Source of the DNA: Sepiola atlantica | Lineage: Eukaryota; Mollusca; Cephalopoda; Sepiida; Sepiolidae | Reading direction: 5' to 3' | Length of the DNA stretch: 64,000 bases | NCBI GenBank assembly: GCA_963556195.1 | Contig: OY744553.1 | Span: 11,071,596 to 11,135,595, forward strand | In this document: piece by piece, positions 11,121-22,130 of the stretch | Numbering within the stretch: position 1 is the first letter of the stretch | Layout: each line of letters opens with the position of its first letter | Translations under genes and position numbers: made by a program | The notes under the pieces: generated by a model | Seen by the model: the letters and a program-made list of their open reading frames with translations, nothing else | What the model was told of the DNA's origin: nothing | The model's database searches: none

Positions 11121-11756
11121 ACAAACCTTACGCGAGGGTGTGGAGACCAATTTATTTTTATTCTGGAATGCTCTAAGGGGGCATATGGATTTGCAGCCTA
11201 TGCCACTCAGAAGGGTCTTTCTTCTTTAATTTTTTCCAAGGCCAAGGTAGCACCACTTAAATCGAAGACCTTGCCTACCCTGGAGCTATTGGCAGTCTTT
11301 TTGGCTATCAAGTGTCTTCCAACCTTGTTGAAGGCATATTCTGGAGTGCCTATTAAAAATGTGTATGTTGCTGGGGATGCACAGGTTGTTCTGTCTTGGT
11401 TATTAACCAAGCAAACCAACAACAAAAATACCTTTGCCAAAAACCGATTAAAGGACATTGCTCAATTAGAGGCTGATTTGATAACCAGAGGATTGTCCAC
11501 TGCTAAACTGACGGCAAAATTAGAATTCTGGACTTCAGGACCGTCTTGGGTGAAGGAAGAACCGACTGTTTGGCCTGAGAATGCCTTAAACTGCTTAAGT
11601 CCTGCAAGTAGAAGAATTGTCTCCTCCGTATATTGCACGGCAGCGAGTGATCTGAACGAACCTATTGTCCCGTTTGGAAGGTTGGTATTGTCCGAATTGC
11701 CTGGACCAGAGAGACGACTAACTAGTCAACCTCTCTGGCCTGATTATAGTGATTAA
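11121..11756 (+). pseudogene. pol: BEL/Pao polyprotein remnant, RNase H-like region
   Basis: The frame is open from about 11121 to the stop at 11754-11756. It reads SKGAYGFAAYATQKG (the DASKxAYG entry of the BEL RNase H), LPTLELLAVFLAIKCLP (the PxLELLA signature with catalytic E), VYVAGDAQVVLSWL (the D of xDSKVVLxW), FAKNRLKDI and a FWTSGPSWVKEEPTVWP-type exit. This is the RNase H domain of Pao/BEL elements, which removes RNA from the RNA-DNA hybrid during reverse transcription. Gag, protease, reverse transcriptase and integrase are absent: the reading ends 70 bp before the right LTR. No internal stop occurs in this piece. The first catalytic Asp appears replaced (ECSK for DASK). Confidence 0.85.
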
Positions 11757-11757
11757 T

Positions 11758-11759
11758 AT

Positions 11760-11798
<39 letters not shown>

Positions 11799-11812
11799 TT
11801 TTTTTTTTTTTT
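11758..11812. repeat. (TTTA)n then poly-T
   Basis: About 11 TTTA units followed by T-only sequence between the pol remnant and the right LTR. Confidence 0.95.
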
Positions 11813-11825
11813 TGAGATGGGAGTG

Positions 11826-12314
11826 TGTCAGAAAAAGTTAGGGGCACTCACCTTTCAACGGCCACTGACGGAGTGACTTGAGACCAAGAAGCGAGTGCCT
11901 TGCTTGCAGTTGTTTTTATTCCATGATCAACGTCACGTGTCACTTGTCTGCCATAAATACAGGCTGGTGCACACGTTACGGGTATTAATTTTTCTACTTT
12001 TTCTTCCCTTCTTTGCCGGCTTTGTTCTTAGGCAAGTGTTGTTTTCCTTGGCTAAGATCTCTCTTATTCAGATCTTTAACGATCTATAATTTCCCGAAAT
12101 TTACTTCTACAACTACCTGACCTAGCACAGGAATACACAGTGCGAGGTCGCAACATCGGCAATCTGTTGCAACCATATCAAGGTAAGGCGTTTTCCTTCT
12201 TTTTCTCTGCTTCGTCAGTTGCCGTTGTTGGATTAAGTCGTTTTCATGTTTTCCTGTTAAGGTTAGCACCCCCCCCCCCTCTCGTGCCGGTACTTCCCAC
12301 TGGAAATCGGCACA
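11826..12314 (+). mobile_element. BEL/Pao right LTR
   Basis: Begins TGTCAG after a GGGAGTG purine-rich run, as is usual for BEL elements, and ends CGGCACA. Positions 11852-12314 duplicate 10174-10638. Together the LTRs bound a 1.2-kb interior far too short to be autonomous. Confidence 0.8.
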
Positions 12315-12457
12315 TTATGTAAGATTTTAGAAATAAAGGAAAAATAAATAGTAAGTCATATTTCGTATTCGATTTATTGTTATTGTTTTTTGTTCCTTAC
12401 AACTTGCATCTTACCCGGAACTTGCATTGCCCACAGCCTTTCAAAAACTTACTACTA

Positions 12458-12463
<6 letters not shown>

Positions 12464-12513
<50 letters not shown>
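12464..12513. repeat. (TA)n microsatellite
   Basis: About 25 TA units immediately upstream of the first tRNA-like SINE. Confidence 0.97.
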
Positions 12514-12515
<2 letters not shown>

Positions 12516-12650
12516 GGCAAAACACCAGACTGCAAACAGTAATATCGTAGGTTCCATCCTTGCTCAGGGTAGCCATGTTGATGACGACTGATAGCCAGAA
12601 ACACATGTCCATGGGTTCTTTTTATATGTACGTAACAATTAATTAATAAA
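12512..12650 (+). mobile_element. tRNA-like SINE with hammerhead (copy a)
   Basis: Shares about 120 bp with copy b at 12840-12985. The start lies in (TA)n, and its A-box side is partly lost; the B-box-like GGTTCCATCC is at 12551-12560. A hammerhead at 12573-12614 follows. Ends AATTAATTAATAAA then (TA)n. Confidence 0.7.
12573..12614 (+). ncRNA. type I hammerhead ribozyme motif in SINE copy a
   Basis: Stem I CCATG, TTGATGA (first core C changed to T), stem II region with TGATA loop, GAA, stem III ACACATGT, C at the cleavage position, stem I return CATGG. The core mutation probably abolishes activity. Copy b retains the C. Confidence 0.6.
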
Positions 12651-12839
12651 TATATATATATATAAAATAAAAAAAATAATTATACATCCTATTAAAAATG
12701 GCGACTTAATGCAATGTTCTTTACCGCTTAGGAACTGGAAATATACTAAGAAAACATCTATGTTTCTATCGGCCACAAAAACAATAACAAAGACTACGTT
12801 ACATTACGGAGATAAAAACTCGTACATATTTCGGGAAGA

Positions 12840-12985
12840 TGTTTGTGGTCTTGTGGTAAAATGCCAGACTGCAAACAGTAATATCGTAGGTTCAATTCTT
12901 GCCCAGGTTAGCCATGCTGATGACGGCTGATAGACAGAAACACGTGTCCATGGATTCCTTTTATATGAAGTAAAAATTAATTAAT
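12840..12985 (+). mobile_element. tRNA-like SINE with hammerhead (copy b)
   Basis: An A-box-like TGGTCTTGTGGTAAAA at about 12846 and a B-box-like GGTTCAATTC at 12889 sit 44 bp apart, the spacing of a polymerase III internal promoter. A hammerhead ribozyme fold follows at 12912-12953 and the unit ends in TTAATTAATATA. Layout (pol III promoter plus type I hammerhead) matches schistosome Sm-alpha SINEs; I infer analogy, not descent. Confidence 0.72.
12912..12953 (+). ncRNA. type I hammerhead ribozyme motif in SINE copy b
   Basis: Stem I CCATG, intact CTGATGA, stem II GGC-TGATA-GAC (one mismatch, different from the mismatch in copy a, so the ancestor was probably GGC/GCC), GAA, palindromic stem III ACACGTGT, C at the cleavage position after GTGT, stem I return CATGG. 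The cleavage triplet GUC is the classic optimum. This is the best-preserved active-looking site in the window. Confidence 0.75.
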
Positions 12986-13081
12986 ATATAAAAATGATAA
13001 TAAACAAATGTAAAGTTACATACTTTACAAGTTTAATGAATTCAAACAGTACAACAAAGAATATTATAAAATATAGAAAAG

Positions 13082-13130
13082 TCCTTTAAACCATGGTTTT
13101 TCAAAGAAACAAGTTTTCTCTTCAGAAGGA
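13082..13130 (-). ncRNA. type I hammerhead ribozyme motif
   Basis: Minus strand: stem I TCCTT, CTGAAGA, stem II AAAC-TT-GTTT (with flanking A/T and G-U), GAA, stem III AAACC-AT-GGTTT, A at the cleavage position, stem I return AAGGA. Five base pairs in stem I and a 12-nt palindrome in stem III. Sibling of 2400-2448 and 8517-8560. Confidence 0.65.
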
Positions 13131-13198
13131 AAACAACCAATTATTTAACCAGCTTTGGTTTTCATTCTTAATTTGAAAAATTTGAAAACTATTATCAA

Positions 13199-13406
13199 TT
13201 GTTTATGAAATCTGAAAAACTAAGAAATTTACTTGAAGAGGTAAAAAAAAGTCTTTGCAATCTTCCGAGACAATTTATAATATATTTATATTCCAATGGA
13301 TGATACCGTTTGACACCTCATAATATATCGGGGGATTCATTATTGCAAAGATTATTTTACCCCTTCTCAAGAACATTTCTTATTTTATTTTATCAGATTT
13401 CATAAA
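13199..13406. mobile_element. small inverted-repeat element
   Basis: 13200-13262 and 13345-13406 are imperfect inverted copies (landmarks GTTTATGAAATCTG and CAGATTTCATAAAC). No coding content. The LINE 3' end begins immediately to the right. Confidence 0.7.
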
Positions 13407-13410
13407 CGAT

Positions 13411-13735
13411 GGCTACTCTGGTGCCCCTCGACGTAAATTCACTAGACCAACTCGACAATCAACTAAATCCCATCCATTCACTGTGGCGGTCCCCAGCTTC
13501 TTTCTTCGTGCTGCTGGCCTCTGGAACTCCCTCCCTGACCCCTGTTTCCCCGACAGTACTGACATGCAGAAATTTAAAATTAATGTAAACAGACATCTCG
13601 CTGCGCAGTTCCCAGTTTAGGTTGACCACCCCCTACCTTCTCCCCTTTTCTTTCTTCTCAGTAGCCCCTTATGTCTACAGTGGTGGCCTGCCTTATTTGG
13701 GGTGACTACGTTAAAAAAAAACAAATTTTAATCTT
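13411..13735 (+). pseudogene. LINE 3' end: ORF C-terminus and 3' UTR
   Basis: Open for 70 codons to TAG at 13618-13620. It reads TRPTRQSTKSHPFTVAVPS, FFLRAAGLWNSLPDPCFP and MQKFKINVNRHLAAQFPV, matching the extreme C-terminus of a non-LTR retrotransposon ORF2, where an RT(S)xxxxFxxRxxxLWNSLP pattern is common. About 100 bp of 3' UTR follow, ending GGGGTGACTACG plus poly-A. Related 3' ends occur on the minus strand near 36590-36720 and 49281-49315. 5' truncation is severe. Confidence 0.8.
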
Positions 13736-13984
13736 TAATTAATTCATTTTTAATCAAAAGTTGTGAACTGTAATAGAATGTTAGAATCATAAAACACATA
13801 ACAAGATGTTAATATCCGGTCAGTATCAAGCAAGAAAAGGTGCAAACCTCAATTTCAACCCCCTCATATGCGTTGGACGAGTCTTTTTATCGAAATGAAT
13901 AAATGCGAAAGTTGTGCGCATTTCTTCCACTAACGGTAAATTCAAAACAAGTAAATTTAACTTGGTATCTATCTTCCTCCCACA

Positions 13985-14302
13985 GCGGTAAGATGTGACA
14001 CAAGATCGCGAAAGTGGGATTTAAAAGGCCAGCACCCTAGAGGAAGAGCGCTCAGGCCATAAAAAATGTCTGGGCAGTACCGTTGGCATTCCCCGGTAGG
14101 TGCGCCTCAGGCGATTAGCAATAAACTAACCCCTTCTCAAAGGCTGAGAAGGCAAAGCCTGGGAGGGTGCACCTCCTAGAACTGCACAGGACAGTACCTC
14201 AGACCGGCGGAGTCAAAGCCCGAAGGCCAAGACAATACCGGTCTACAGAGCGCAGCATCCATCGGAACAGATACTACACTCTGATCTTAGCCAAAAGGCC
14301 AT
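13985..14302 (-). mobile_element. U2-snRNA-derived SINE (copy A)
   Basis: On the minus strand the head is GGCCTTTTGGCTAAGATC followed by GTGTAGTATCTGTTC, the 5' end of U2 snRNA (branch-site-recognising region), for about 40 nt. The rest is an unrelated body shared with 37966-38291 and 55105-55460. The 3' tail found in the others (TAAGATAAAACTGGCC...) is missing here. It contains no full U2 gene: Sm site and stem-loops III and IV are absent. Confidence 0.85.
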
Positions 14303-14454
14303 GGAGGATTTGTTCAAATGAATTTAACTTTTCAATATGGACGTACCATCTTTTTTCATATACTGCTTATGTATATGCACTATCAGTCATAAGGTTAACT
14401 AATTTGCATATTGGTTGTGAAAAACAGTATTTTATTAATTAAATATTATCTCTG

Positions 14455-14511
14455 GTGATACCAGATCAGGCTGCCCTGTGGCTCCCTGAGACGAAATTCA
14501 CCTACATTGAC

Positions 14512-14545
<34 letters not shown>

Positions 14546-15040
14546 TAAAACTTAATAATGTTCTACAAAACCAAAACCAAAAACAACAGCCCCTCTCCCT
14601 TTCTCCCTCCCCTTTTTTATTTTTCCTACCCTACTCCCGGTCCTGGATATGACCTTAAACTACATCCGATGGTGAGATCCGGCTTACGGACTTTGGGGAA
14701 TGTGGAGCCTCCTCTTAATTACCATTGCTCCCAGGTCCACCCTGACCCGGAGTGGTAGTACCTGTTAGGGTCCCAACTATGGGTTAAATAGAAACAGATA
14801 TTAAAAGGGGAAAGAAACAAAAAAGAGAAGAAAACAAGACCAGATTCGGCATTAAATAACCCAAAAAGGGTTGATATGCCGTAAAACAAAACTACCAAAC
14901 CAAAAACCCTGATTAAACATTTGAAGATATAAAGAACTTGAAGCATAAAAACTTTCACTATAATGACCAGATTCGGCATTAAATAACCCAAAAAGGGTTG
15001 ATATGCCGTAAAACAAAACTACCAAACTACCAAACTACCA
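14455..15040. repeat. dispersed repeat with 128-bp tandem units (copy 1)
   Basis: Starts near ACCAGATCAGGCTG, has a T26-like run at 14513-14544, and ends with two units of about 128 bp each holding GGCATTAAATAACCC and AAAGGGTTGATATGCCG. The same layout occurs at 27215-27798. Confidence 0.75.
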
Positions 15041-16869
15041 AATATTATCTCCCCTGAATTATACTGTGCAAATATTTATTATTTTTTATTACTTCAAATA
15101 TTGTTTTAATTTTAATATAACAACTAGTTCTGTCCTGCAAGATTGTTTTATTTCCTGTAGAAATATTTAGCATTTGTGTTCCTTTCTTTAGGGGAACTGA
15201 CTTGATTTTCAACAAGTTGTGATCTATTTCTAAATTGTAAGTGACAAGGCAAATAAATTTCTTTCTTTTCTTTTCTTTACGGTCACATTTAAAAGATGAA
15301 TAAATTTGTATCAGAATCACAAAAATGTTAACGGTTTTCTATCTATATGAATAAATGAGAAAGATTTTGTTTCGTGTTTACAAGAAAATTATGAATTAAA
15401 TGTTTATTATTTTAAATAAATGTTTCATGCATTTCAAGTTGTAAACTTTTCAAAGTGATGGCGAGCTGGCAAAACCAGCCAGTACTTCATAAATGAAGAG
15501 TTCATTCTCTTGTTGCACAGTATAATTCAAGGGAGATAACTGGAATTGCCAAGGCAAACAGATTATAGACAATGCATGGGCTATGTAACATAATTAGAAG
15601 TTACTTTGTACTTTCTGGGAACTATTTTGATAATGAATTGTATGACTAGTAGAAAAGGGCCATGCTACGATGGTCAGTTGTCTGGGAGTTCCATCTGAAC
15701 TACCCAGAAGCGAGATCTGACGGCATGGTGTAAACTGCATGAAAACCAAGTAATTTTGTAATTATTTTTCAGTGACAGGCTCTCAGAGAACTCTACGTCG
15801 ATGTCAACAGACTCCACATGATGCTCCATAACTTCGTGACTCTTATTCCAGAAGCTAGCTTTTCATACAATAGCTTTTTAGAGATGCGTCAAACTTGTAG
15901 AGAACTCTAGAATGTAGTAAGGAATAGTAATCGTACACATCAAAAGAGATTATGGAAAACGTCTAAAATGTTCCGCATAGTATAGTGGCGCAACGGGTAA
16001 AGGCGTTCTTTTGTAATTATTTTTCAGTGACAGTCTTTTGGAGGTTGAAAGTAAACTACGTACTACAGTGATGATAACTAAGAATACAATATAAAAGTTA
16101 ACATCTCTAACCGGTCATAACTAGGGAAATGAAAACAATCTGTCCCTGAAGATAAATAAAGTTCAATAGAAAGAGTCTACATTTGTATTATCGTAATTAC
16201 TCCAACTATTGGTTTGAACTTACATGTTTTCTCTAAAAATTTTAGGCCGGTGTAATCTCCGACCTTCTTTAAGACGTCTCGGAATGTGTACGGAAATTCG
16301 TGCGAAACCCTTTATTTAATCAACGAGGCTATCTTGCCCGAATTCAGGAAGACGTACCCGATTAAGGTCGGAGGTTTTATCGGTCGAATCGTTGTTAGAA
16401 TAACAAGGAAGGTGAGAGCAGTAGTCAGTATGATCTAAATAATACAAATGTGAAACATGTCCACCCAGCTCGAGCCATGATACATAAAAAGGGGTCAAGA
16501 TCACAGATGTAATTATTAGTATGATTAATCAGAATCGGGAATCAGGAAAATCAGAACTTTGGGGGTTATTGCTATTGTAAAAATTTGGGCCTATTTTCTG
16601 ATGCCAAAAATGATTCTTTTAATTATCCTTCCTTTTTTTTAAATTTTTTTTTTTTTTTTTAAACTTAATTTTCCATTACTGGTACTAAATGATAAAATGG
16701 TAAATATTTGTTGATTTTTAAACTACCAGTACAACTAAAATCTATAGATCACCCCTTCAAGTGTATTCTTACGTTTACGAAAATATATGCACATATTATT
16801 ACATGGGTTTTTAAGGTGATCCAAAAATTTAAAAAAAAAAAAAGCAACTCTATAGCTAAATATTTAGAG
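15041..16869. other. gene-free DNA, mostly unassigned
   Basis: No gene seen. 15540-15665 is a dispersed repeat also present at 17615-17745 (landmark GGCAAACAG...TAGAAAAGG). GTGGCGCAACGGGTAAAGG near 15987 resembles a tRNA A box without a usable B box. 16285-16330 shares a short segment with 23955-23985 and 35818-35850 (CGAAACCCTTTATTTAAT). Poly-T around 16630-16660. Confidence 0.4.
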
Positions 16870-17484
16870 CAGGGGCGGGCAACCTTTTCAGAGTGAGGGC
16901 CAAATGAAACTTTTGGAAGGAGATCGCGGGCCGGAGTGAAAAACGAAATCTCAGAATTACTATATTTTGTTCCCATGAATAAATTTTACAAAAATTGCAT
17001 TGAAAACTCTACAAATCTGATATTTTTTCTCAAGAGACTTCTGTATGTGATGTTATAAAAGGCGCCGACGAAGAGTCATATTGGAATCATAAAAAATAAT
17101 GACGGTGGAAGTAGCAAGTTGATCCAGCATTCGTTTTGACACACCTCACATAGGTTCTCTGTTTCATGCTCTTTCCTCGTCTCACGTTTCCTCTTTGCCT
17201 CTCTCTCTTTCTCTTCTATTTTTATCTCAGGCCAAGGATTTGAAATTAATAATTAAAGAAAAATGAAATATATATGTATCATCGCTCGCTGATATTTATA
17301 CATTTTTATCCCACTGTAAATCTTAGACGTAAAAGTAGGTTTCGATTATGTCACAAAATGATATGAGTTTTACTGGGAGGTCCGCGGGCCGGATTGCAAT
17401 AATAAAGCATAGCAGGATGGCGGACCAGACGCTAAGCCTTCGCAGGCCAGATGTGGTCCGCAGGCCGGGGGTTGTCCGCTCCTG
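16870..17484. mobile_element. hAT MITE with 8-bp target duplications
   Basis: Left end CAGGGGCGGGCAACC and right end GGTTGTCCGCTCCTG are inverted repeats, and ATTTAGAG is perfectly repeated at 16862-16869 and 17485-17492. Ends and the 8-bp duplication are diagnostic of hAT (Charlie-like). About 615 bp; internal GGGCCGGA and GCGGGCC stretches; no transposase reading. Confidence 0.93.
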
Positions 17485-17819
17485 ATTTAGAGATTTAAAA
17501 ACAAACAGAATCGGTTATTGTATCGGAATCAGGAAAAATATTGGAATCGTCCAATCACTTATAATTAATAAAGATAATTCTATGTAAATGTTCCATACAC
17601 AACGGAAATAAACATGAATTTCCAGGGCAAACAGTGTATAGAGAATGTATTGGTTATTTAAAGTAAATATAACTGACTCTGATATTATCTGCGGAAATAT
17701 TCTGAGAACCAAATCTGTGACCATAGAAAAAGGACCATGGTTGAATATCTATTTGTAAAAGATAATTGCGAATCATAATAAGATATCTGACATTAAATGT
17801 GTCATAAAAACATTTAAAA

Positions 17820-19695
17820 ATGTAGAACTAGAAAAAATATGCTCTGCTAGTGTTCACACTTATTCATGTAAAATCATAGAATTATGTCAGGTTTGTTCTG
17901 GGATTGAGTTATGTTGTTTTTAAAAAACTGTTTTGTTCTAATTAGTCGTAATTCAGTTTTTTTCCTATATATTTTAATTACACAAGATACATGTTAAAAT
18001 ATAGCTTAGTTGAGTTATGTTTAAAAAGAAAACGGTTTTAATTGTTCTAATTAGCCGTAATTCAGTTTTTTTCCTATATATCACACAATATACATGTTAA
18101 AAATATACCTTAGTTCTGGGATTGAGTTATGTTTAAAAAAAAAACTGTTTTAGTTGTTCTAATTAGTTGTAATTCATTTTTTTCCTATATATTTTAATCA
18201 CACAATATACATGTTAAAAATATACCTTAGTTCTGGGATTGAGTTATGTTTAAAAAAAAAACGGTTTTAGTTGTTCTAATTAGTTGTAATTCATTTTTTT
18301 CCTATATATTTTAATCACACAATGTACATGCTAAAAATATTATTTAGTTCTGGGATTGAGTTATGTTTAAAAAAAAACGGTTTTAGTTGTTCTAATTAGT
18401 TGTAATTCATTTTTTTCCTATATATTTTATATCGCACAATATACATGTTAAAAATATACTTTAGTTCTGGGATTGAGTTATGTTTAAAAAAAAAACCTGT
18501 TTTAGTTGTTCTAATTAGTTGTAATTCATTTTTTTCCTATATATTTTAATCACACAATATACATGTTAAAAATATACCTTAGTTCTGGGATTGAGTTATG
18601 TTTAAAAAAAAAAACTGTTTTAGTTGTTCTAATTAGTTGTAATTCATTTTTTTCCTATATATTTTAATCACACAATATACATGTTAAAAATATACCTTAG
18701 TTCTGGGATTGAGTTATGTTTAAAAAAAAAACGGTTTTAGTTGTTCTAATTAGTTGTAATTCATTTTTTTCCTATATATTTTAATCACACAATATACATG
18801 CTAAAAATATTATTTAGTTCTGGAATTGAGTTATGTTTAAAAAAAAACGGTTTTAGTTGTTCTAATTAGTTGTAATTCATTTTTTTCCTATATATTTTAA
18901 TCACACAATATACATGCTAAAAATATTATTTAGTTCTGGAATTGAGTTATGTTTAAAAAAAAACGGTTTTAGTTGTTCTAATTAGTTGTAATTCATTTTT
19001 TTCCTATATATTTTAATCACACAATATACATGTTAAAAATATACTTTAGTTCTGGGATTGAGTTATGTTTAAAAAAAAAAACGGTTTTAGTTGTTCTAAT
19101 TAGTTGTAATTCATTTTTTTCCTATATATTTTAATCACACAATATACATGCTAAAAATATTATTTAGTTCTGTGATTGAGTTATGTTTAAAAAAAAAAAC
19201 TATTTTAATTGTTCTAATTAGCCATAATTTATAATTAACTAAAGAAGTGACAATCTCTCTTAGCTATTTATATATTTTTTTCTTGCCTCCTTGCACACTA
19301 TGTCCATCCAATCATTCTCTAATATTTTTTCATGGTTGTGTGAGCATTTAGAGAAAGAGTGACTCTCTTTTTCAGCGTCCATGAGAAATGATTGTTTTAT
19401 TGGAATTCTACTTCGACTAGAGTACATTCTCCATAAAAAATGACGAGAAAAAATTATGCTCCGTTAATCTTCACACTTATATTCATATAAATCATCGAAT
19501 TACATCAGTAATTTAATTTTTCATATATAAATTATCATTTCTGATGACCTAAAGAAAAAGAAAACACCTACAATTGACATTTTATTTAGAGTGAAGGATT
19601 TTCTGAATTTATTTCAAACAGTGAGGGTTGTCTGACTTGCTATTTTTTTCTCGCTCCCCCTTACCACTTGAAATGGTTTCGTCTGGAGACTAACA
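17820..19695. repeat. composite repeat: shared flanks around a 117-bp satellite
   Basis: The left flank (AAATTATGC..GTTCACACTTAT form, 17830-17895, and again 19443-19500) and right flank (TTGTCTGACTTGCTATT at about 19625) are also found around a quite different array at 31520-33000. The inside here is the 117-bp array. Confidence 0.6.
17895..19240. repeat. 117-bp satellite, about 11 units
   Basis: Unit landmarks: TTCTGGGATTGAGTTATG, an A-tract of 8-12, GTTCTAATTAGTTGTAATTC, TTTTTTTCCTATATATTTTA. Units differ mainly in A-tract length; first and last units are more diverged. Confidence 0.95.
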
Positions 19696-19930
19696 AAAGG
19701 CACGTTTTTTACTTGCTGACTTTCGTATGATGGGACGAAACTATTACATACATCCCTCGTCCTCAAGTGACTTTTAGTCTTGATAAGTGCTGTCTCATTA
19801 GTAAAAATAAAAAAAATCAGCATAGGTAAGAAATTATTCTTACAAAATCTCATGTTCCTAGGTCGAATAGCCTCCTAAGTAATCAGATTTTGTTCATTCC
19901 ATTCATCATTTTCAATCCTGTGTTATCTGT
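19241..19930. other. gene-free DNA
   Basis: Right flank of the composite repeat to about 19695, then unassigned sequence; a short stretch 19785-19870 recurs near 20340-20410. No gene seen. Confidence 0.4.
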
Positions 19931-20204
19931 ATTATTCGGACTACTATTCTCATCTTGGATGTTATTTTCACAACGTTTCGGTCAATGCAGTAACGTCAGA
20001 CCTTCTTCACGTGTGTCGTGTCGAACTCGAGGAATCTGTATGGCATTTCGAACATGGATTAAATGAAGCGTCCCGTTTGAAATTCTGTACAGACTACCGA
20101 GTTCCGCAGAAAAATTCCCGAGTCCGACGATGTGCACTGGATGTTACACCGACTGAAACGTTGTGAGTATAACATCCAAGATGAGAATAGTAGTCCGAAT
20201 AATA
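19931..20204. mobile_element. family B fold-back element
   Basis: Ends are inverted repeats (ATTATTCGGACTACTATTCT left, its inverse right, extending through CATCTTGGATGTTA). The ACGTTTCGG block of family B is present, but the core CTGAAGA has become GTGAAGA at about 20007-20013, so this hammerhead is probably dead. Sibling: 35674-36107. Confidence 0.8.
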
Positions 20205-20695
20205 TAACTTATCATCCTCATTTAAAAAAAAATTCCAAAACATCATTTTCAATCCTCTCATAATATTCTTCATCATTCAACTGACAATCTATCCCTCTCA
20301 TTAACCCTTATCCTCGAGTGGTTATTTAGCCTTGATAAGTATTGACAAGTAAAAATAAAAAGACAGCATAAATAAGGAATCATTCTTCCCCAAATTTCAT
20401 GTTCCTTGGTCTAATAGCCAAAAAGTATTTAGTGAACATAGACCGACATCTCTCGTTCTTTCTCATATTAGCATAGCGATCGATTCGCTTTGTTTGTTTG
20501 TTCCCAAATGACAGTGAATAATTACTCTGAGGAAATGAATATTGGAATTGGAACTCGTTTATATTTCGGCATTGTCTTCTGGTTTTTCCGCCATATTGAT
20601 CAGGATGCGGAAAAATGAAGATCACGAGATTCCGATAATTTGTTTGTTGCTGCTCCCTTTTATGGAGACGATCCAGGAGATTTAACCCTTTTTTA
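20205..20695. other. gene-free DNA
   Basis: No repeat family or gene recognised except a short copy of 19785-19870. Confidence 0.35.
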
Positions 20696-21188
20696 TCTCC
20701 ATTCTTCTCTCTCTCTCTTTCCCTTTCTCTTTCACTTTTTCTCTCCCTCTCTCTCTCCCCCCCCTCTCTCTCTCTCTCTGATCTCTCTCCCTCTTTACTC
20801 TCTCTTTCTCCTTGCTCTCTCTTTTTCTGTTTCCTCTCTATCTCTTTGCTCTCTCTTTCTGCTCTCTTTTTTCTCTCCCTCTTTCTTTGCTCTCTCTATT
20901 TCTTTCGCTTTTTCTTTTGCTCTCTCTCTCTCTCTCTCTTTGCTCTTCCCCCCTTCTCTGCCCCCTCTCTCTCTCCGCTGTTCTCTATCTCTCTGATCCC
21001 TCCCTCTCTTTCTCTCTTTGCTCTCTCTCTCTTTCTGATCTCTTTTTCTCTCCCTCTTTCTTTGCTTTCTCTCTCTCTTTGCTCCCTCCCTCTCTCTGCT
21101 CCCTCTCTCTGTTCCCTCGCTCTCTTCTTCCCCCCCCCTCTCTCTCTCTCTCTCTGCTCCCTCTCTCTGTTCCTTCACTCTCTTCTTC

Positions 21189-21219
<31 letters not shown>

Positions 21220-21330
21220 TCTCTATCTCTCTGATCCCCTCTCTCTGATCCCCCCTCTCTCTCTCTCTTTACTCTCTCTTTTTCTGCTTCCTCTCTATTT
21301 GCTATCTCCCCTTCCCATCTCTCTACCATC
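20696..21330. repeat. CT-rich polypyrimidine tract
   Basis: Over 600 bp of irregular CTCTCTTTCTC-type sequence. All open frames across it are Leu/Ser/Phe or Arg/Glu low-complexity readings and not genes. Could form triplex DNA. Confidence 0.95.
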
Positions 21331-21984
21331 TCTCTATCCATCTCCAACAACCCATGTCTATTTTATACACATCCAATGCATACATTAACTTCCAAATTAC
21401 AGATTAGATATATTATTTTCATATAAATTTAATAAATCCTAAAAAGTTTAACTTAAAAATTCATAAGTTTTCAAGATATGGCAAATTTAAATTTTGCTGA
21501 ATCAGCATTTCTCGACATCAGGAATTACCATTTTTGAAAATACCTTATCTCTGCAGCTAGAAATTAATGAAATTTGGCACCTTGATAGATCGATAGTCGA
21601 AGAATCCAATCATTATGTTCAGGAATTTTTTTTGGATGAGGTTTAATAATTGGTATTATTTGGACTACCATTCTCATCTTGGTTGTTATATTCATAACGT
21701 TTCGGCCGATGTAATCTCATATCTTTGTAAATATGCATCTGTGTGCATTTACTGCACAGGCCGTGGTCGTCCACTCGTTGTGCTGGTCCAAAGTGGTCGC
21801 TCTATTCCGACACCAGTCGCAGTGTCAATTAGGTGATCTAAGTCGGTGCTACCACAGAAAAAATTTCCTTCAAATAAATACCGTTTAAAACAAACAACGA
21901 AGGTTTCTTCTGCTTTTCCATTTTTTATAAGCAGTAATAAAGAATTAACTTGAACAAAGGAAGAAAATAGCTATTGATACCAGC
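21331..21984. other. gene-free DNA with family B fragment
   Basis: 21650-21725 is one end of a family B element (GGACTACCATTCTCATCTTG, CGTTTCGGCCGATGTAATC). 21850-21935 is related to 22265-22350 and 23280-23355 (CAAATAAA...GGTTTATTGTTTTG). Confidence 0.5.
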
Positions 21985-22130
21985 ACTAAACAAAGCGATC
22001 AAAACAAACTACATAAAATCAAAGATAGACCAGACTCAGCTAAACAGTAAATGTAGACTCTGTGCTCAAAGATACGAAATGGTAAATCACATCATAAGTG
22101 AATGCAGCAAACTAGCCTGAAAGTAATACA
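21985..22130 (+). pseudogene. LINE C-terminal zinc-knuckle fragment
   Basis: Reads TNYIKSKIDQTQLNSKCRLC then EMVNHIISECSKLA, a CxxC...HxxxxC knuckle typical of the C-terminus of animal LINE ORF2 proteins (usual form CRLCGDRDETVNHIISEC). An in-frame TGA follows SKLA. Both ends are missing. It is different from the LINEs at 0.3, 13.4 and 62 kb. Confidence 0.75.

Noticed and set aside
14250..14302. Functional U2 snRNA gene
   Set aside because: Only about the first 40 nt of U2 are present; Sm site, stem-loops III/IV and promoter elements are absent, and three copies share a non-U2 body.
20795..21388. Several open frames of 118-180 codons on both strands
   Set aside because: All lie in the CT-rich tract and are Leu/Ser/Phe or Arg/Glu low-complexity translations.
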